64,000 bases of DNA from Aquisphaera giovannonii (GTDB taxonomy: Bacteria; Planctomycetota; Planctomycetia; Isosphaerales; Isosphaeraceae). Within the stretch, counting starts at the first letter, position 1. The number at the start of each line of letters is the position of its first letter. The notes below the pieces were generated by a model. That model was not told the origin of the DNA and made no database searches. It saw nothing but the letters and a program-made list of their open reading frames with translations. The stretch lies in the NCBI RefSeq assembly GCF_008087625.1, contig NZ_CP042997.1, forward strand, positions 2,790,001 through 2,854,000. Reading direction: 5' to 3'. The position numbers and the translations under genes were made by a program. Positions 1 through 8,979 of this stretch are shown here, piece after piece.

Positions 1-1
1 G

Positions 2-805
2 GCCGGCGGCTACGTGTACCTGGCCCTGCGAGCCCCCAATGACGAATGGAACGGCTTCTATGACGACCTGATCGTGCCGATCGTCGAGCGACTGATCCTC
101 CAGTTCGTCCTCTTCGGCGAGGTGGACCCCGATCGAGTCTCGATCCTCGGCGCCTCTCACGGCGGCTACGGGGCATTCGTCATCGGCCCCAAGGCCCCGG
201 ACCGATTCTCGGCCATCCACGCCTCGGCCTCCGCGCCGACCGATGGCGAGACGATGGGCGAGAACCTGAGGGACACCCGCTTCACGTTCATGGTCGGCTC
301 CAAGGACACGGCCCATGGCCGGGCGGACCGGTGCCAGGCGTTCGCGAGGCAGCGCGAAATCTGGAAGGAGAAGTGGGGCGGCTACGAGGGCGGCTTCGAA
401 TGGAAGCCGGACGTCGGCCATTCGGTGCCGGACCGCGACAAGGTCGCTGAGCTGCTCCGGGCCCCGGCTCGCGATGCATGGCCCGATCGGGTCGTCTGGG
501 TGCAGTCGGACGATGTCATCAAGCGATTCTACTGGTTGGACTCGCCGGAGCCGGCGGATGGGACGAGGATCGAGGCCGTGGTGAAGCACAACGCGATCGA
601 GATCACCTCGTCGCGTGCCACGCCGCTGTTCGTCTGGCTCGATGCGCCGCTCGTGGACCTGAACAAGGCGGTGAGCGTGCGGCTCAACGGCGTGGCACCT
701 CGCGTCCTCTCGCCGTCGCCCGAGCTCGAGACGTTCTGCCGGGGGATCGAGCAGCGCGGCGACCCGCATCTCGCCGCACCCGTTCGCATCGAGATCAAGC
801 CCTGA
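2..805 (+). CDS. alpha/beta hydrolase, prolyl-oligopeptidase-like (5' end outside window)
   Basis: The reading frame is open from base 2, so the gene begins upstream of the window; about 267 residues remain. The nucleophile elbow G-A-S-H-G-G-Y-G lies near the start of the visible part, matching the GxSxGG motif of S9 prolyl oligopeptidase and esterase-type hydrolases. A later V-G-H-S segment could supply the catalytic His. A C-terminal stretch of about 85 residues is probably a beta-rich tail. It converges with the TolC-like gene 77 bases away. Hydrolase fold is a confident call; substrate is unknown. Confidence 0.75.
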   Translation, partial: AGGYVYLALRAPNDEWNGFYDDLIVPIVERLILQFVLFGEVDPDRVSILGASHGGYGAFVIGPKAPDRFSAIHASASAPTDGETMGENLRDTRFTFMVGSKDTAHGRADRCQAFARQREIWKEKWGGYEGGFEWKPDVGHSVPDRDKVAELLRAPARDAWPDRVVWVQSDDVIKRFYWLDSPEPADGTRIEAVVKHNAIEITSSRATPLFVWLDAPLVDLNKAVSVRLNGVAPRVLSPSPELETFCRGIEQRGDPHLAAPVRIEIKP

Positions 806-882
806 ACGGGCTCATCGGGAAGTACCGGGGAGGGAGGGACGGGGAACCCCCGCAGGCTCGGCGGTCATGACGGGGCCCCGGG

Positions 883-2655
883 TCATGGCAAGATCCGCAG
901 GCCCACGGCCGAGTTGAGGTCCACCATGCTGCGGCGATGGCGGATCAGGGCCTCCCGGAAGCCGCGGATGGCCTCGGTCTCGTCCTCCAGGTGCGAGAGA
1001 TAATCGTCCTCGTTCAGCTTCCCCTCCGCGAAGGCCTTCGCGTTGCGGACCGTCAGCTTGTGCTGGTTGGCCAGCGTCGTCTTCTCGGTCCGCACCAACA
1101 GGTCGCGGGAGCTGCGGTATTCGCGCTCCGCGAGGCGGACCTCGGAGGCCACTCGTCGCTCCAGCGAGGCCAGCTCGACCTGCGTCTGGCTCAGGTTGCA
1201 ATGGGCGCGGGCGATGTTGCCCTGGTTCCGGTTGTAGATCGGCAGCGGGACCGTGACGGCGACCACCCAGGACGTGGCGCTCTTCAGCTTCTGGGAGCTG
1301 AGGTCCTGATAGGTGAACGGGTCGTAGAAGAGGAAGACGTCGTCGAGCCGGTTCGCCTTCTGGAGCGCCACCTCCGCCTGGGCGCGGCCGATCCCACGCC
1401 TCGCGGCCACGAGGTCGGGGCGATGGGAGAGCGCCAGGCGGGTCAATTCCTCGAGCGCCGGCGCCGTCGGCCCTTTGTCCCGGAGCGAGCCTCGGGGCAT
1501 GATCGTCTCGGTTTCCTCGGGCGGCGCGCCGATCAGGACGGCGAGCGCCTCCTGCGCGTCGTTGAGCGCGTCGCGGGCTTCGATCAGGCTGTCGCGAGCC
1601 TTGTCCAGCGTGACGGCCAGCCGGTCTAGCGACTCCTGCACGGCCTCCTTGCCGCCCCCGGCCGCGCGACGGCGGGCCTGGTCCAGTACCTTCTGCTGCT
1701 CGCGCACGGCCGTCTCGGCCGCCATGGAGTTGATACGGGCCGCCTGGAGCTCGATGAACGCCTTGCAGAGGCTGTTGATCTGGCGTCGGATCACGTCCTG
1801 GAACTGGGCCTCGAGCACCGACTTCGCCGTCCTCGCGACCCGGATCCGGGCTTGCCGCTTGTGGGTCACGTCCACCGGATACGTGATGTTGATGTCGTAT
1901 TGCGTGGGGCCGCCCGGCCGCGAGGGCGAGAACGGGGTATACGGCAGGAACTGGGTGTCGAAGTAGATGAGCGGGTTGGTGCGGAGGCCGGCGGTCAGGA
2001 TGTCGGCGTCCGCCTGGGGGATCTCGTGCCTGAGGGCGATGATGTCGAGGTTCGCCGCCATCATCCGCTCGATCGCGGCGTCCAGGGTGAGGCCGTCGGG
2101 CGGTCCTTCGTCGTCCACCATGGACGTGAGCTCGGCCTCCGTCTGCTCGGGGGCGATCGGCGATATCCCGAAATTGGGGAGTGGGGAGGGGAGCTGCAAG
2201 GCGGACGGCCTCGCAAGCGACGGGGCCGCCGCCACGCGGGCGGGCCTCCTCGTGTGCGGGACCCGGCCGACTCGGCGGGTCCCTCCGATGATCCCGATAT
2301 CCGGGGAGCTGAATCCGCCGTCGAAGGCCCCGGGATTGCCGCCCATTCGGGTGTCGTCCGACCCGGGGACGGGGCCGAAGCTCGGGAACTCCAGCAGCTC
2401 ACCGCCCGATTGCCTCCCCACCGGCGCCTGCGACTGGGCCAACGCGATGCGTTGAGCGTCGTAGAAGCCGGACAGGAGGAGCCAGGTCCCCACCATCCCC
2501 GCGAGGCGACCCATCCTGGCTGACCTCATGTCGCGGTCGTCCCCCACTCGCGGCACGCAAAGCGATCTCCTGCTGGAGAGATCGGACGGGCCGCGGACCG
2601 TGATCCAGGCAATCCCGGAAAGGACGACCGCCATGATCGCTCGGAGGAGCTTCAA
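883..2655 (-). CDS. TolC-family outer membrane efflux protein
   Basis: A 590-residue protein with two alpha-helical outer-membrane-efflux repeats (about residues 185-380 and 395-580), including typical TolC segments such as L-T-L-D-A-A-I-E and long Ala/Arg/Gln-rich coiled coils. It would form the outer membrane channel of a tripartite exporter, possibly for metal or drug efflux. The TTG start used here overlaps the TGA of the upstream TIGR03067 gene (TTGA). A second candidate start is the ATG at 2529, followed by another signal-peptide-like stretch (R-L-A-G-M-V-G-T-W-L-L-L); third-position GC between the two starts does not settle it. No pump or fusion-protein gene is adjacent, but an RND pump without its own TolC sits at 40.6-45.2 kb. 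Confidence 0.8.
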   Translation of the reverse strand: MKLLRAIMAVVLSGIAWITVRGPSDLSSRRSLCVPRVGDDRDMRSARMGRLAGMVGTWLLLSGFYDAQRIALAQSQAPVGRQSGGELLEFPSFGPVPGSDDTRMGGNPGAFDGGFSSPDIGIIGGTRRVGRVPHTRRPARVAAAPSLARPSALQLPSPLPNFGISPIAPEQTEAELTSMVDDEGPPDGLTLDAAIERMMAANLDIIALRHEIPQADADILTAGLRTNPLIYFDTQFLPYTPFSPSRPGGPTQYDINITYPVDVTHKRQARIRVARTAKSVLEAQFQDVIRRQINSLCKAFIELQAARINSMAAETAVREQQKVLDQARRRAAGGGKEAVQESLDRLAVTLDKARDSLIEARDALNDAQEALAVLIGAPPEETETIMPRGSLRDKGPTAPALEELTRLALSHRPDLVAARRGIGRAQAEVALQKANRLDDVFLFYDPFTYQDLSSQKLKSATSWVVAVTVPLPIYNRNQGNIARAHCNLSQTQVELASLERRVASEVRLAEREYRSSRDLLVRTEKTTLANQHKLTVRNAKAFAEGKLNEDDYLSHLEDETEAIRGFREALIRHRRSMVDLNSAVGLRILP

Positions 2656-3146
2656 CGCGTGGCGATCGAGGAATTCTCGCCCGGGGCCGGCGTCGCGGCG
2701 GCCTTGTCGCTCGGGAGGCGGCGGAAGACCACGACGTCGGCGAAGACGCCGTCACCCGGCTTGAATTCGCGCGGACGCTTGCCCAGGAATCCCCCGTTGC
2801 ACACGGTGAAGGTATCGCCCTCAACCTTGTAGACGGCTGCGACCTCCGGCAGAGGCTGCTCGTCGGGGCCGGTGAATTTGGTCCAGTCCAGGCTCCTCGG
2901 CGAGGTGGACTCATCCAGCTTCAGCTCACCGGTCACCTGGATGTCCGTCCCCGTCGGTGTCTTGATCGCCACGGAAACATCCCGGCCCTGGATCGTCATC
3001 ACGACCTGGACTTGCTTCTTGGCCCCGGTCGTGGCGGACCAGCGGCCCTGGAGCTGGGCGAGGTCGCCGCGAATCGCCTCGCCCCCCAAGACGGCCGGCG
3101 AGGTCAGGCCGAGGATGATCGTGATCGACGTGATCGTGGTTCTCAT
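2652..3146 (-). CDS. TIGR03067 domain secreted protein
   Basis: 164 residues starting at an ATG that opens a signal peptide of about 21 residues ending near V-L-G-G-E. The mature part begins with L-Q-G-R-W-S-A, followed by a beta-rich lipocalin-like body; the L-x-G-x-W opening is typical of the planctomycete TIGR03067 family, whose function is unknown. The same frame stays open much further upstream only because it runs antisense through the sulfatase gene. It lies between the sulfatase and TolC genes on one strand and may be co-transcribed with the TolC gene, whose start overlaps its stop. Confidence 0.7.
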   Translation of the reverse strand: MRTTITSITIILGLTSPAVLGGEAIRGDLAQLQGRWSATTGAKKQVQVVMTIQGRDVSVAIKTPTGTDIQVTGELKLDESTSPRSLDWTKFTGPDEQPLPEVAAVYKVEGDTFTVCNGGFLGKRPREFKPGDGVFADVVVFRRLPSDKAAATPAPGENSSIATR

Positions 3147-3256
3147 GTCAAACCCCCTGCGATCCCGGGAATCCCGTCCTTCGATCGGATCGCCGTCTGC
3201 GAAGCCGGTATCCTCCGGCCGTTCGAGATCGATTCGTGTCGCCGTCTCCGGCGAGA

Positions 3257-4612
3257 TCACTCCTTGCCCCGAGCATCCTCGGAGGCGAGCCAGCGTTCGA
3301 GATCGCGTCGCAGGTCCTTGGCGACCTGCGGGTGGATGGCCGCCACGTCCTGCCTCTCGGCCGGATCCGCGGCGACGTTGTACAACTCGGGCTTGCCACC
3401 GCGCTGGATCAGCAGCTTGAAATCGCCCCGCATCGCCGCAACCTGGTCCGCGTTCTCCTGGCGCCACTCCCAGAAGAGCGTCCGGGCGGGCACGTGGCCG
3501 ATCCCGAGCCACGATGGAAGGACGTTCACGCCGTCCACGTGCCAGGACGGGTCGGCGGAGACGCCCGCCGCGGCCAGGAGCGTCGGCATGAGGTCGATCA
3601 GATTGACGACCTCGTCCGATTGCTTCCCCTCGGCGATCCGGCCGGGCCAGCTCACGACGGCCGGGATGCGAATCCCGCCCTCCCAGAGCGTCCTTTTCTG
3701 GCCGCGGAAGGGCCGGTTGCTGTCCAGTGCGACGCTGGTCCCCTGGGCCGCGAACTCGAATGTCGCCCCGTTGTCGCTCACGACGACGACGAGCGTGTTC
3801 GAGGCCAGCCCGCGACGCTCCAGGGCATCGAGCAGCCTGCCGACGTTCCGGTCCAGGCGCGTGACCATGGCCGCGTACGTGGCATTCAGCGGATGGGCGC
3901 GGTCGGTCTCGGGCAGCTTGCCGACGTGGCGGGCCACCTCGTCCTCCGGGGCGGCCACGGTGAAGTGGGGCGCGAGGTACGAGACGTCGAGGAAGAATGG
4001 GCCCGGCCCGGACTGATCCAGGAAACGGATGACACGGTCGGTAATCAGGTCGTCGACGTAACCGGAGACCTCGACACGCTCTCGGCCTTCCCAGAGCTTG
4101 GTCGGGAATTTCTCCATGGCCTCGTACGAATTCGTATAGCCGAAGAATTCGTCGAATCCCTGGTCGAGCGGATGCAACGGCTCCTCGCGACCCGGGCGGG
4201 CCCTGCCTTGCTGCCATTTGCCGGCCAGCAGGCTGCGGTAACCCCGGTGCTTCAGGGCCTCGGCGATCGTCACCTCCTGCCCGGGGAGATCCTGGTCGTT
4301 CCGGATCACCCCGTTGTGGATGGAATACTTCCCGGTCAGGAGGCAGGCCCGGCTCGGCCCGCAGACCGGGGCCGAGGCATAGCAGCGCTTCAAAACCATG
4401 CCCCGGCTCGCGAGGCGATCAAGGCTCGGCGTGGCCCACTCCGCGCGACCGTTGAAGCCGACGTCGGCCCAGCCGAGGTCGTCGGCGACGATGAGCACGA
4501 TGTTCGGCGGGGCGTCCGCCCCCCTCGACGAGCCCGTGCCCGCGGCAAACGCGCAAGCCATGCCCATCGCAACCCGTCTCAGCCACTTCCTGCCGCCTGC
4601 CACTGCCACCAT
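3257..4612 (-). CDS. secreted sulfatase (arylsulfatase family)
   Basis: 451 residues with an N-terminal signal peptide (about residues 10-32). The sulfatase signature C84-G-P-S-R-A-C-L-L-T-G is intact, so Cys84 should be converted to formylglycine. Metal-binding residues are visible at D44-D45 (I-V-A-D-D-L-G-W), and a C-terminal V-V-V-V-S-D-N-G-A segment carries further ligands. It would hydrolyse sulfate esters, probably of polysaccharides, outside the cytoplasm; planctomycetes commonly encode many such enzymes. It heads a minus-strand run with the TIGR03067 and TolC genes and is divergent from the MFS gene. The substrate cannot be read from the sequence. Confidence 0.9.
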   Translation of the reverse strand: MVAVAGGRKWLRRVAMGMACAFAAGTGSSRGADAPPNIVLIVADDLGWADVGFNGRAEWATPSLDRLASRGMVLKRCYASAPVCGPSRACLLTGKYSIHNGVIRNDQDLPGQEVTIAEALKHRGYRSLLAGKWQQGRARPGREEPLHPLDQGFDEFFGYTNSYEAMEKFPTKLWEGRERVEVSGYVDDLITDRVIRFLDQSGPGPFFLDVSYLAPHFTVAAPEDEVARHVGKLPETDRAHPLNATYAAMVTRLDRNVGRLLDALERRGLASNTLVVVVSDNGATFEFAAQGTSVALDSNRPFRGQKRTLWEGGIRIPAVVSWPGRIAEGKQSDEVVNLIDLMPTLLAAAGVSADPSWHVDGVNVLPSWLGIGHVPARTLFWEWRQENADQVAAMRGDFKLLIQRGGKPELYNVAADPAERQDVAAIHPQVAKDLRRDLERWLASEDARGKE

Positions 4613-4905
4613 CGGACCCGACCCCCGCCGTCAAAGTGCACCAGGCCGTGCTGAATGTTATCGGCCCCGCGAGCGAATCCGGGACAACATCCAGAAGTGG
4701 TGCCAACGCCGACCAACCCGGTGCTCATCTCACGCGTCCCTCATTCTACTTCGACCCCGAGGGTGCTCGCAGTCCAGTTAAATCTAACTACACCTACCAA
4801 AATAGTAGGCTATGCCGCAACCGTCGCTTGAAAATCTTGTTAGCCGGGGGAAACCCGTTAGAGTTGACCATTTCCCGAGTCGTGCAGGTTGGTTGGGCCA
4901 TATAA
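4613..4905. promoter_or_regulatory. divergent intergenic region, sulfatase/MFS, with AT-rich core
   Basis: A 293-base spacer between divergent genes. Its 4760-4905 half is clearly less GC-rich than the surroundings. It contains a short inverted repeat (CCTAC at 4793-4797, GTAGG at 4805-4809) and a TATAAAT stretch just before the MFS start. Both promoters should lie here, but no convincing -35/-10 pair can be assigned. Confidence 0.35.
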
Positions 4906-6129
4906 ATGCATGAAACCATGGGTTCGGGGGTCCCCGCACGGAATATATCCTCGCGGACGGTTTCGGTGATGGCGATCGGCTGCGGCCTGTCCGTGGCCAA
5001 CCTTTACTACAGCCAGCCGCTCCTGGCGGACATGGCGCGTGCCATGAGGGTGGGCGATCGGGAAATGGGGGTGGTCTCGATGCTGGGGCAGGCCGGGTAT
5101 GCGCTCGGCCTGCTGCTTTTCGTGCCGGTGGGCGACCTCACGGAGAAGCGGAGCTTCATCGTCGGCATGCTCGGGGCGGTGGCCGTCGCCTGCCTGGCGG
5201 TGACCGCCTCGCCCTCGTACGCGTGGCTGGCGGCCTCGAGCTTCATCCTCGGCGCGGCGACGATCGTACCGCAGCTCATCGTGCCCTTCGCCGCGACGAT
5301 CGCCGCGCCCGGCGAGCGCGGGAAGGTGGTGGGGACGGTGATGAGCGGCCTCCTGGTCGGCATCCTGTCGGCGAGGACGGCGAGCGGGCTGATCGGGCAT
5401 TCGCTGGGCTGGCGGGCGACGTACGGGATCGCCGCCGTTCTCATGGTGGGCCTGATGATCGCAATCCGCTTTACCCTTCCCCGGTCGGTCCCCGACCACG
5501 CGGGGATGTCCTATCCGCTGCTCCTGCATTCGATGTTGGGCCTGATCCGGGACGAGCCGATCTTGCGGCATTCCGCCGTCTTCGGAGCGATGATGTTCGC
5601 GGCGTTCAGCGTCTTCTGGACGACGTTGGCGTTCCACCTCTCGCGGCCGCCCTTCGAGTACTCCAGCGACATCGTCGGGCTCTTCGGGGCGATCGGCGTG
5701 GGAGGTGCGGCCGCCGCCCCGTGGATCGGAGCGTTCGCGGATCGCCGGAGCGCCCGATGGACGATCGGCCTGGGCATGATCCTCACCCTGATGGCGTTCG
5801 TCATCTTCGGAGTCGCCGGCCGGACGATCGTCGGCATGATCGTCGGGGTCATCCTCCTGGACATCGGCGTGCAGTGCAGTCACGTATCGAACCAGACTCG
5901 CATCTTCGCGCTGCGTCCCGAGGCGAGGAGCCGCGTCAACACGGTCTACATGGTGGCCTTCTTCTGCGGCGGCTCGCTCGGCTCGCTCCTGGGGGCGCAG
6001 GCGTGGTCGCTCTGGGGTTGGCCGGGCGTCTCTGCCTGCGGGATCGCTTTCGTCCTGGTCGCCCTCGGGGCGTTCTGGCTCACCGGCCGCGACGGCCGCC
6101 GACCCCCGACCGAGCAAAGGACCACGTGA
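4906..6129 (+). CDS. MFS transporter (drug/metabolite exporter type)
   Basis: 407 residues, twelve predicted hydrophobic segments and no large soluble domain. The N-terminus carries A-N-L-Y-Y-S-Q-P-L-L in the first helix, characteristic of the YnfM/AraJ-like exporter branch, followed by the loop motif P-V-G-D-L-T-E-K-R between helices 2 and 3 (MFS motif A). It is predicted to be an inner-membrane proton-driven exporter of unknown substrate. ATGs at 4906 and 4918 are both possible starts; neither has a clear Shine-Dalgarno. It is a single-gene unit divergent from the sulfatase. Confidence 0.85.
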   Translation: MHETMGSGVPARNISSRTVSVMAIGCGLSVANLYYSQPLLADMARAMRVGDREMGVVSMLGQAGYALGLLLFVPVGDLTEKRSFIVGMLGAVAVACLAVTASPSYAWLAASSFILGAATIVPQLIVPFAATIAAPGERGKVVGTVMSGLLVGILSARTASGLIGHSLGWRATYGIAAVLMVGLMIAIRFTLPRSVPDHAGMSYPLLLHSMLGLIRDEPILRHSAVFGAMMFAAFSVFWTTLAFHLSRPPFEYSSDIVGLFGAIGVGGAAAAPWIGAFADRRSARWTIGLGMILTLMAFVIFGVAGRTIVGMIVGVILLDIGVQCSHVSNQTRIFALRPEARSRVNTVYMVAFFCGGSLGSLLGAQAWSLWGWPGVSACGIAFVLVALGAFWLTGRDGRRPPTEQRTT

Positions 6130-6204
6130 ACGAGGGCGTACTCACCATCCCCCCCGCCTTTCAGTCTCTGTCTCATGAGCCCGGCGTCGTCGAACCCGGC
6201 CCCC

Positions 6205-6234
6205 TCGGCCCTCCCCGTCGCCGGGGAGGGCCGA
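6205..6234. terminator. 12-bp perfect hairpin after the MFS gene
   Basis: TCGGCCCTCCCC (6205-6216) pairs perfectly with 6223-6234 across a 6-base loop, 75 bases after the MFS stop. There is no T-tract. It may end MFS transcription or may be part of the repeat tract that follows. Confidence 0.5.
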
Positions 6235-6380
6235 ACACGATGCCCCCTCACGAAGGGGGGATACAGGGGGGAATTCGACCGCCTGGGCCTCCGCAATCCA
6301 CCCCCTCTAACTTTCCCTTCGTCAGGGGGAGAACCGGACCTTCCGTCCCCGTCACGGAGGCAATCCGAGGGGGCTTGATG
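6235..6380. repeat. dispersed intergenic repeat tract with C/G-run hairpins
   Basis: Noncoding tract in which alternating C-runs and G-runs form small stems, for example CCCCCT (6243-6248) with AGGGGG (6254-6259), repeated in modified form near 6300-6340 (a C-run, then CCCTTCGTCAGGGGG) and 6345-6375. Read on the minus strand it gives the spurious peptide P-L-Y-P-P-F-V-R-G, a pattern familiar from dispersed intergenic repeats in many bacterial genomes (recalled, not searched). No gene is supported here. Confidence 0.5.
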
Positions 6381-6389
6381 GACTGATTC

Positions 6390-6851
6390 TCATCTCGAGG
6401 TCGCGTCCGGTATGGCGAAGCTCAAGTGATGGGCGCAGTGGATGCACTGCAATTGTTCCCACTCGTCGCGCGTGAGGTAGCCGAAGAAACGATGGGGGAC
6501 CTTCGGACCATCGGATGCCTTGAAGTAGGCGAGGGCGGATCGCAGGGCCTCGACGGCCGCGTCCAGATCGACGTCCTTGGGGGGGAGCAAGGCGTCCGGT
6601 GCCGGGAGGCCCTCCGGAATACGGCCCGAGCGGAAGACCTCGGCCTTCTGTTCCGGGGGGACCCACTGGGATCTATCGGGCGTGTCCGTAGCGGGCATGT
6701 CCACGACTCGTCTGGCGACCATGGCCAGGTGCTGACAGATCTGAGCAAGCGACCACGTGCCGACCGTGCGGCAGCCTCTCCTGAGCCGTTCGACCTCCGG
6801 GATGATGTCGTCCATGCTGTCGAACCGCAGCGTCATGCGCCTCGAGTTCAT
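6390..6851 (-). CDS. DUF1569 protein, DinB/YfiT-like fold
   Basis: 153 residues beginning M-N-S-R-R-M-T-L-R-F. The protein fits the DUF1569 family of the DinB/YfiT four-helix superfamily: S-L-A-Q-I-C-Q-H-L-A supplies one His and C-A-H-H-L-S near the C-terminus supplies others, the usual metal-binding pattern. The biochemical role is unknown; relatives are often thiol-dependent or stress-associated proteins. The frame continues upstream only as an antisense shadow of the LRR gene. It is divergent from the LRR gene with a 160-base spacer. Confidence 0.75.
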   Translation of the reverse strand: MNSRRMTLRFDSMDDIIPEVERLRRGCRTVGTWSLAQICQHLAMVARRVVDMPATDTPDRSQWVPPEQKAEVFRSGRIPEGLPAPDALLPPKDVDLDAAVEALRSALAYFKASDGPKVPHRFFGYLTRDEWEQLQCIHCAHHLSFAIPDATSR

Positions 6852-7011
6852 CGCGTCCTCGGAGTTCAGGGAAAGGTGTGCGTGGCTAGGGCACGGCGGG
6901 AATATTATGTCAAAGCCCCGCGCCGGGAGGCGAGGAGGTTTGCTAGGATCCTCCAGCGAATGGAGAATTCCCGGCACAGGGCATCGATGCGGCGTTGACG
7001 GGGCGTTGAGG

Positions 7012-8973
7012 ATGGTATCGAGCGGATTGGCGACGCGGCATCGTCCACGATGGAACTCCCTTGGGACATTCGCGCTGGTCCTGTTGACGGGGCTCCCGTT
7101 CGCCGGGGCCGATGACCTCACGCCGGCGGCCGACAGGGTCGTCGCCGAGATCGAGGACGACGGAGGCGTCGTGGCGCGTGACGAGTCCCTCCCCGGCCGG
7201 CCGGTCGTCTCGATCAGCGTGTCGGGCCCGCGCGTGAACAACGCGTTTCTGATCCGGCTGAGGCATTTCCCGACGCTCCGCGAGCTCAGCTTCTCGTCGC
7301 AGGAGGTCACCGACCTCGGGCTGTCGGCCCTGGGGAGTCTCAGGCAACTCGAGGTGATGCGCCTCCGGTGCGACGCCGTGCTCGGTTGGGGCGTCTCCAG
7401 CCTCGCGAGACTTCCCAGGTTGCGGACGCTCGAGTTGGCGGGCTCCCGGCTCTCCCGGGCCTGCTTCGATTCGATAGGCAAGCTGCCCGGGCTGCGGGAG
7501 CTCACGGTCGAGTTCTCGGAGAATCCCGGCGAATCCCTGTCGAAGTTGGCCGGCCTGGAGCGACTCGAATCGCTGACGCTCCTCAAGGCCCCGGATGCCG
7601 ACCTCGCGAACCTCGGTCGGCTCACGCATCTTCGTTCGCTGACGATCGATTCGCCCGGTCTCAATGACGCGAGCCTCCGGCGGCTCCTCCCCCTCGCCAC
7701 CCTGGAGGACCTCGAGGTTCGCAACGCCAGCCTCGACGGATCGGGGCTCGAATCCCTGTCGCGCATGGAGAATCTCCGCCAGCTCACGATCGGCAGCGAC
7801 TCTCTGACGGACGAGGGATTCCGGCGGATGCCCGAACTTCCTCGACTGCGCTCGTTGAACCTCGTCGTCCCGCCCAGGACGCGCGGCCTGACCGACGCCG
7901 CCATGTCGGTGCTGGGCCGTCTGCCCGGGCTGGAAAGCCTCGACCTCGGCTGGTGGCCGGTGTCCGACGCGGGGATGAACGAGCTCAGGGGACTGAAGCG
8001 TCTCAGCCGCCTCGTCGTGCACAGCCCCAGGCTCGGCGAGGAGGGGATGCGATCCCTGTCCTCCCTGACGGCACTCCGTTCGCTCGACCTCACGGGCGTC
8101 CCGGTGACCGACGCCGGCATGGCGGCACTCGGGCGGCTGGCCGCGCTGGAGGAGCTGCGGCTCGCGGGCGCCAGCATCGGCGACGCGGGGCTGGCGAGCC
8201 TTCGCGGCGCGTCCTCGCTGAGGACCTTGCACATCAACGGGGAGTTCTCCGACCGCGGCCTGGAGGCCCTCGGGGCTCTCACGCACCTCGCGGACCTGGC
8301 CATCGAGGATGACACGCCCGATGCCTCGGGGGACGCGACCGGCTCCGGCCTTGCCGGCCTCGCGGGCATGCCCGACCTGGAGTCGCTCGCCATTTCTGGG
8401 CTGCGACTGAACGATGACGGCCTGAAGTGCCTTTCCGGCCTGTCGCACCTGAGCACGCTGTCCATTCAGGCTCCGGAGCTGACCGACGGCGGCCTCGCGT
8501 TCCTGGATGGGCTGACGGGCCTCCGCTCGCTGTCCCTGACGGTGAACAAGGTCAAGGGGCAGGGCCTCAGCCATCTCCGGGCCCTTACCGAGCTGAGAAG
8601 CCTCAGCGTAGAGGGCGACGCGCTCGAGGACGAGGGGCTCGCCCGGATGGCGGCCCCTGCCGGCCTGCAGTCGTTCCAGCTCGTCGCCCCCGCGATCGAA
8701 GGGGAGGGGCTCTCCTCGCTAAGCAACCTGGTCGGACTTCGATCGCTGAAGCTTCGGGCCCCGAAGGCGAGAGGCGCGTGCCTGGTCCACATCCGCGGCA
8801 TGCCCGAACTGCGGGAGCTCTCGTTGACCGGCCTCCGGGTGGAGGACGAGGATCTGCGGCAGATCGAGCTGATCCGCGGCCTGCGGCGGCTCGAGCTCAA
8901 TGCGATGGACCTGCCCGGCGACGGACTGACCCGCCTGCACCGCGCCCTGCCGCGGCTGATCATCGCCCTCTGA
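7012..8973 (+). CDS. secreted leucine-rich-repeat protein
   Basis: 653 residues from the ATG at 7012, which precedes a signal peptide (hydrophobic core L-G-T-F-A-L-V-L-L-T-G-L-P) ending near F-A-G-A-D-D. The rest is about 22 tandem leucine-rich repeats of about 24 residues with the consensus L-x-x-L-x-x-L-x-L-x-x-x-x-(I/V)-x-D-x-G-(L/M), the F-box/internalin-like class in which each unit ends in a D-x-G turn. The frame is open further upstream but without a secretion signal or coding character. Such proteins are abundant in planctomycetes and presumably bind proteins or glycans; no catalytic domain is present. It is convergent with the sugar permease gene. Confidence 0.8.
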   Translation: MVSSGLATRHRPRWNSLGTFALVLLTGLPFAGADDLTPAADRVVAEIEDDGGVVARDESLPGRPVVSISVSGPRVNNAFLIRLRHFPTLRELSFSSQEVTDLGLSALGSLRQLEVMRLRCDAVLGWGVSSLARLPRLRTLELAGSRLSRACFDSIGKLPGLRELTVEFSENPGESLSKLAGLERLESLTLLKAPDADLANLGRLTHLRSLTIDSPGLNDASLRRLLPLATLEDLEVRNASLDGSGLESLSRMENLRQLTIGSDSLTDEGFRRMPELPRLRSLNLVVPPRTRGLTDAAMSVLGRLPGLESLDLGWWPVSDAGMNELRGLKRLSRLVVHSPRLGEEGMRSLSSLTALRSLDLTGVPVTDAGMAALGRLAALEELRLAGASIGDAGLASLRGASSLRTLHINGEFSDRGLEALGALTHLADLAIEDDTPDASGDATGSGLAGLAGMPDLESLAISGLRLNDDGLKCLSGLSHLSTLSIQAPELTDGGLAFLDGLTGLRSLSLTVNKVKGQGLSHLRALTELRSLSVEGDALEDEGLARMAAPAGLQSFQLVAPAIEGEGLSSLSNLVGLRSLKLRAPKARGACLVHIRGMPELRELSLTGLRVEDEDLRQIELIRGLRRLELNAMDLPGDGLTRLHRALPRLIIAL

Positions 8974-8979
8974 CGCCCC

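Noticed and set aside
6390-8465. A 691-residue minus-strand frame extending the DUF1569 protein
   Set aside because: The extra N-terminal part is Ser/Arg-rich antisense of the LRR repeats; the true start is 6851.
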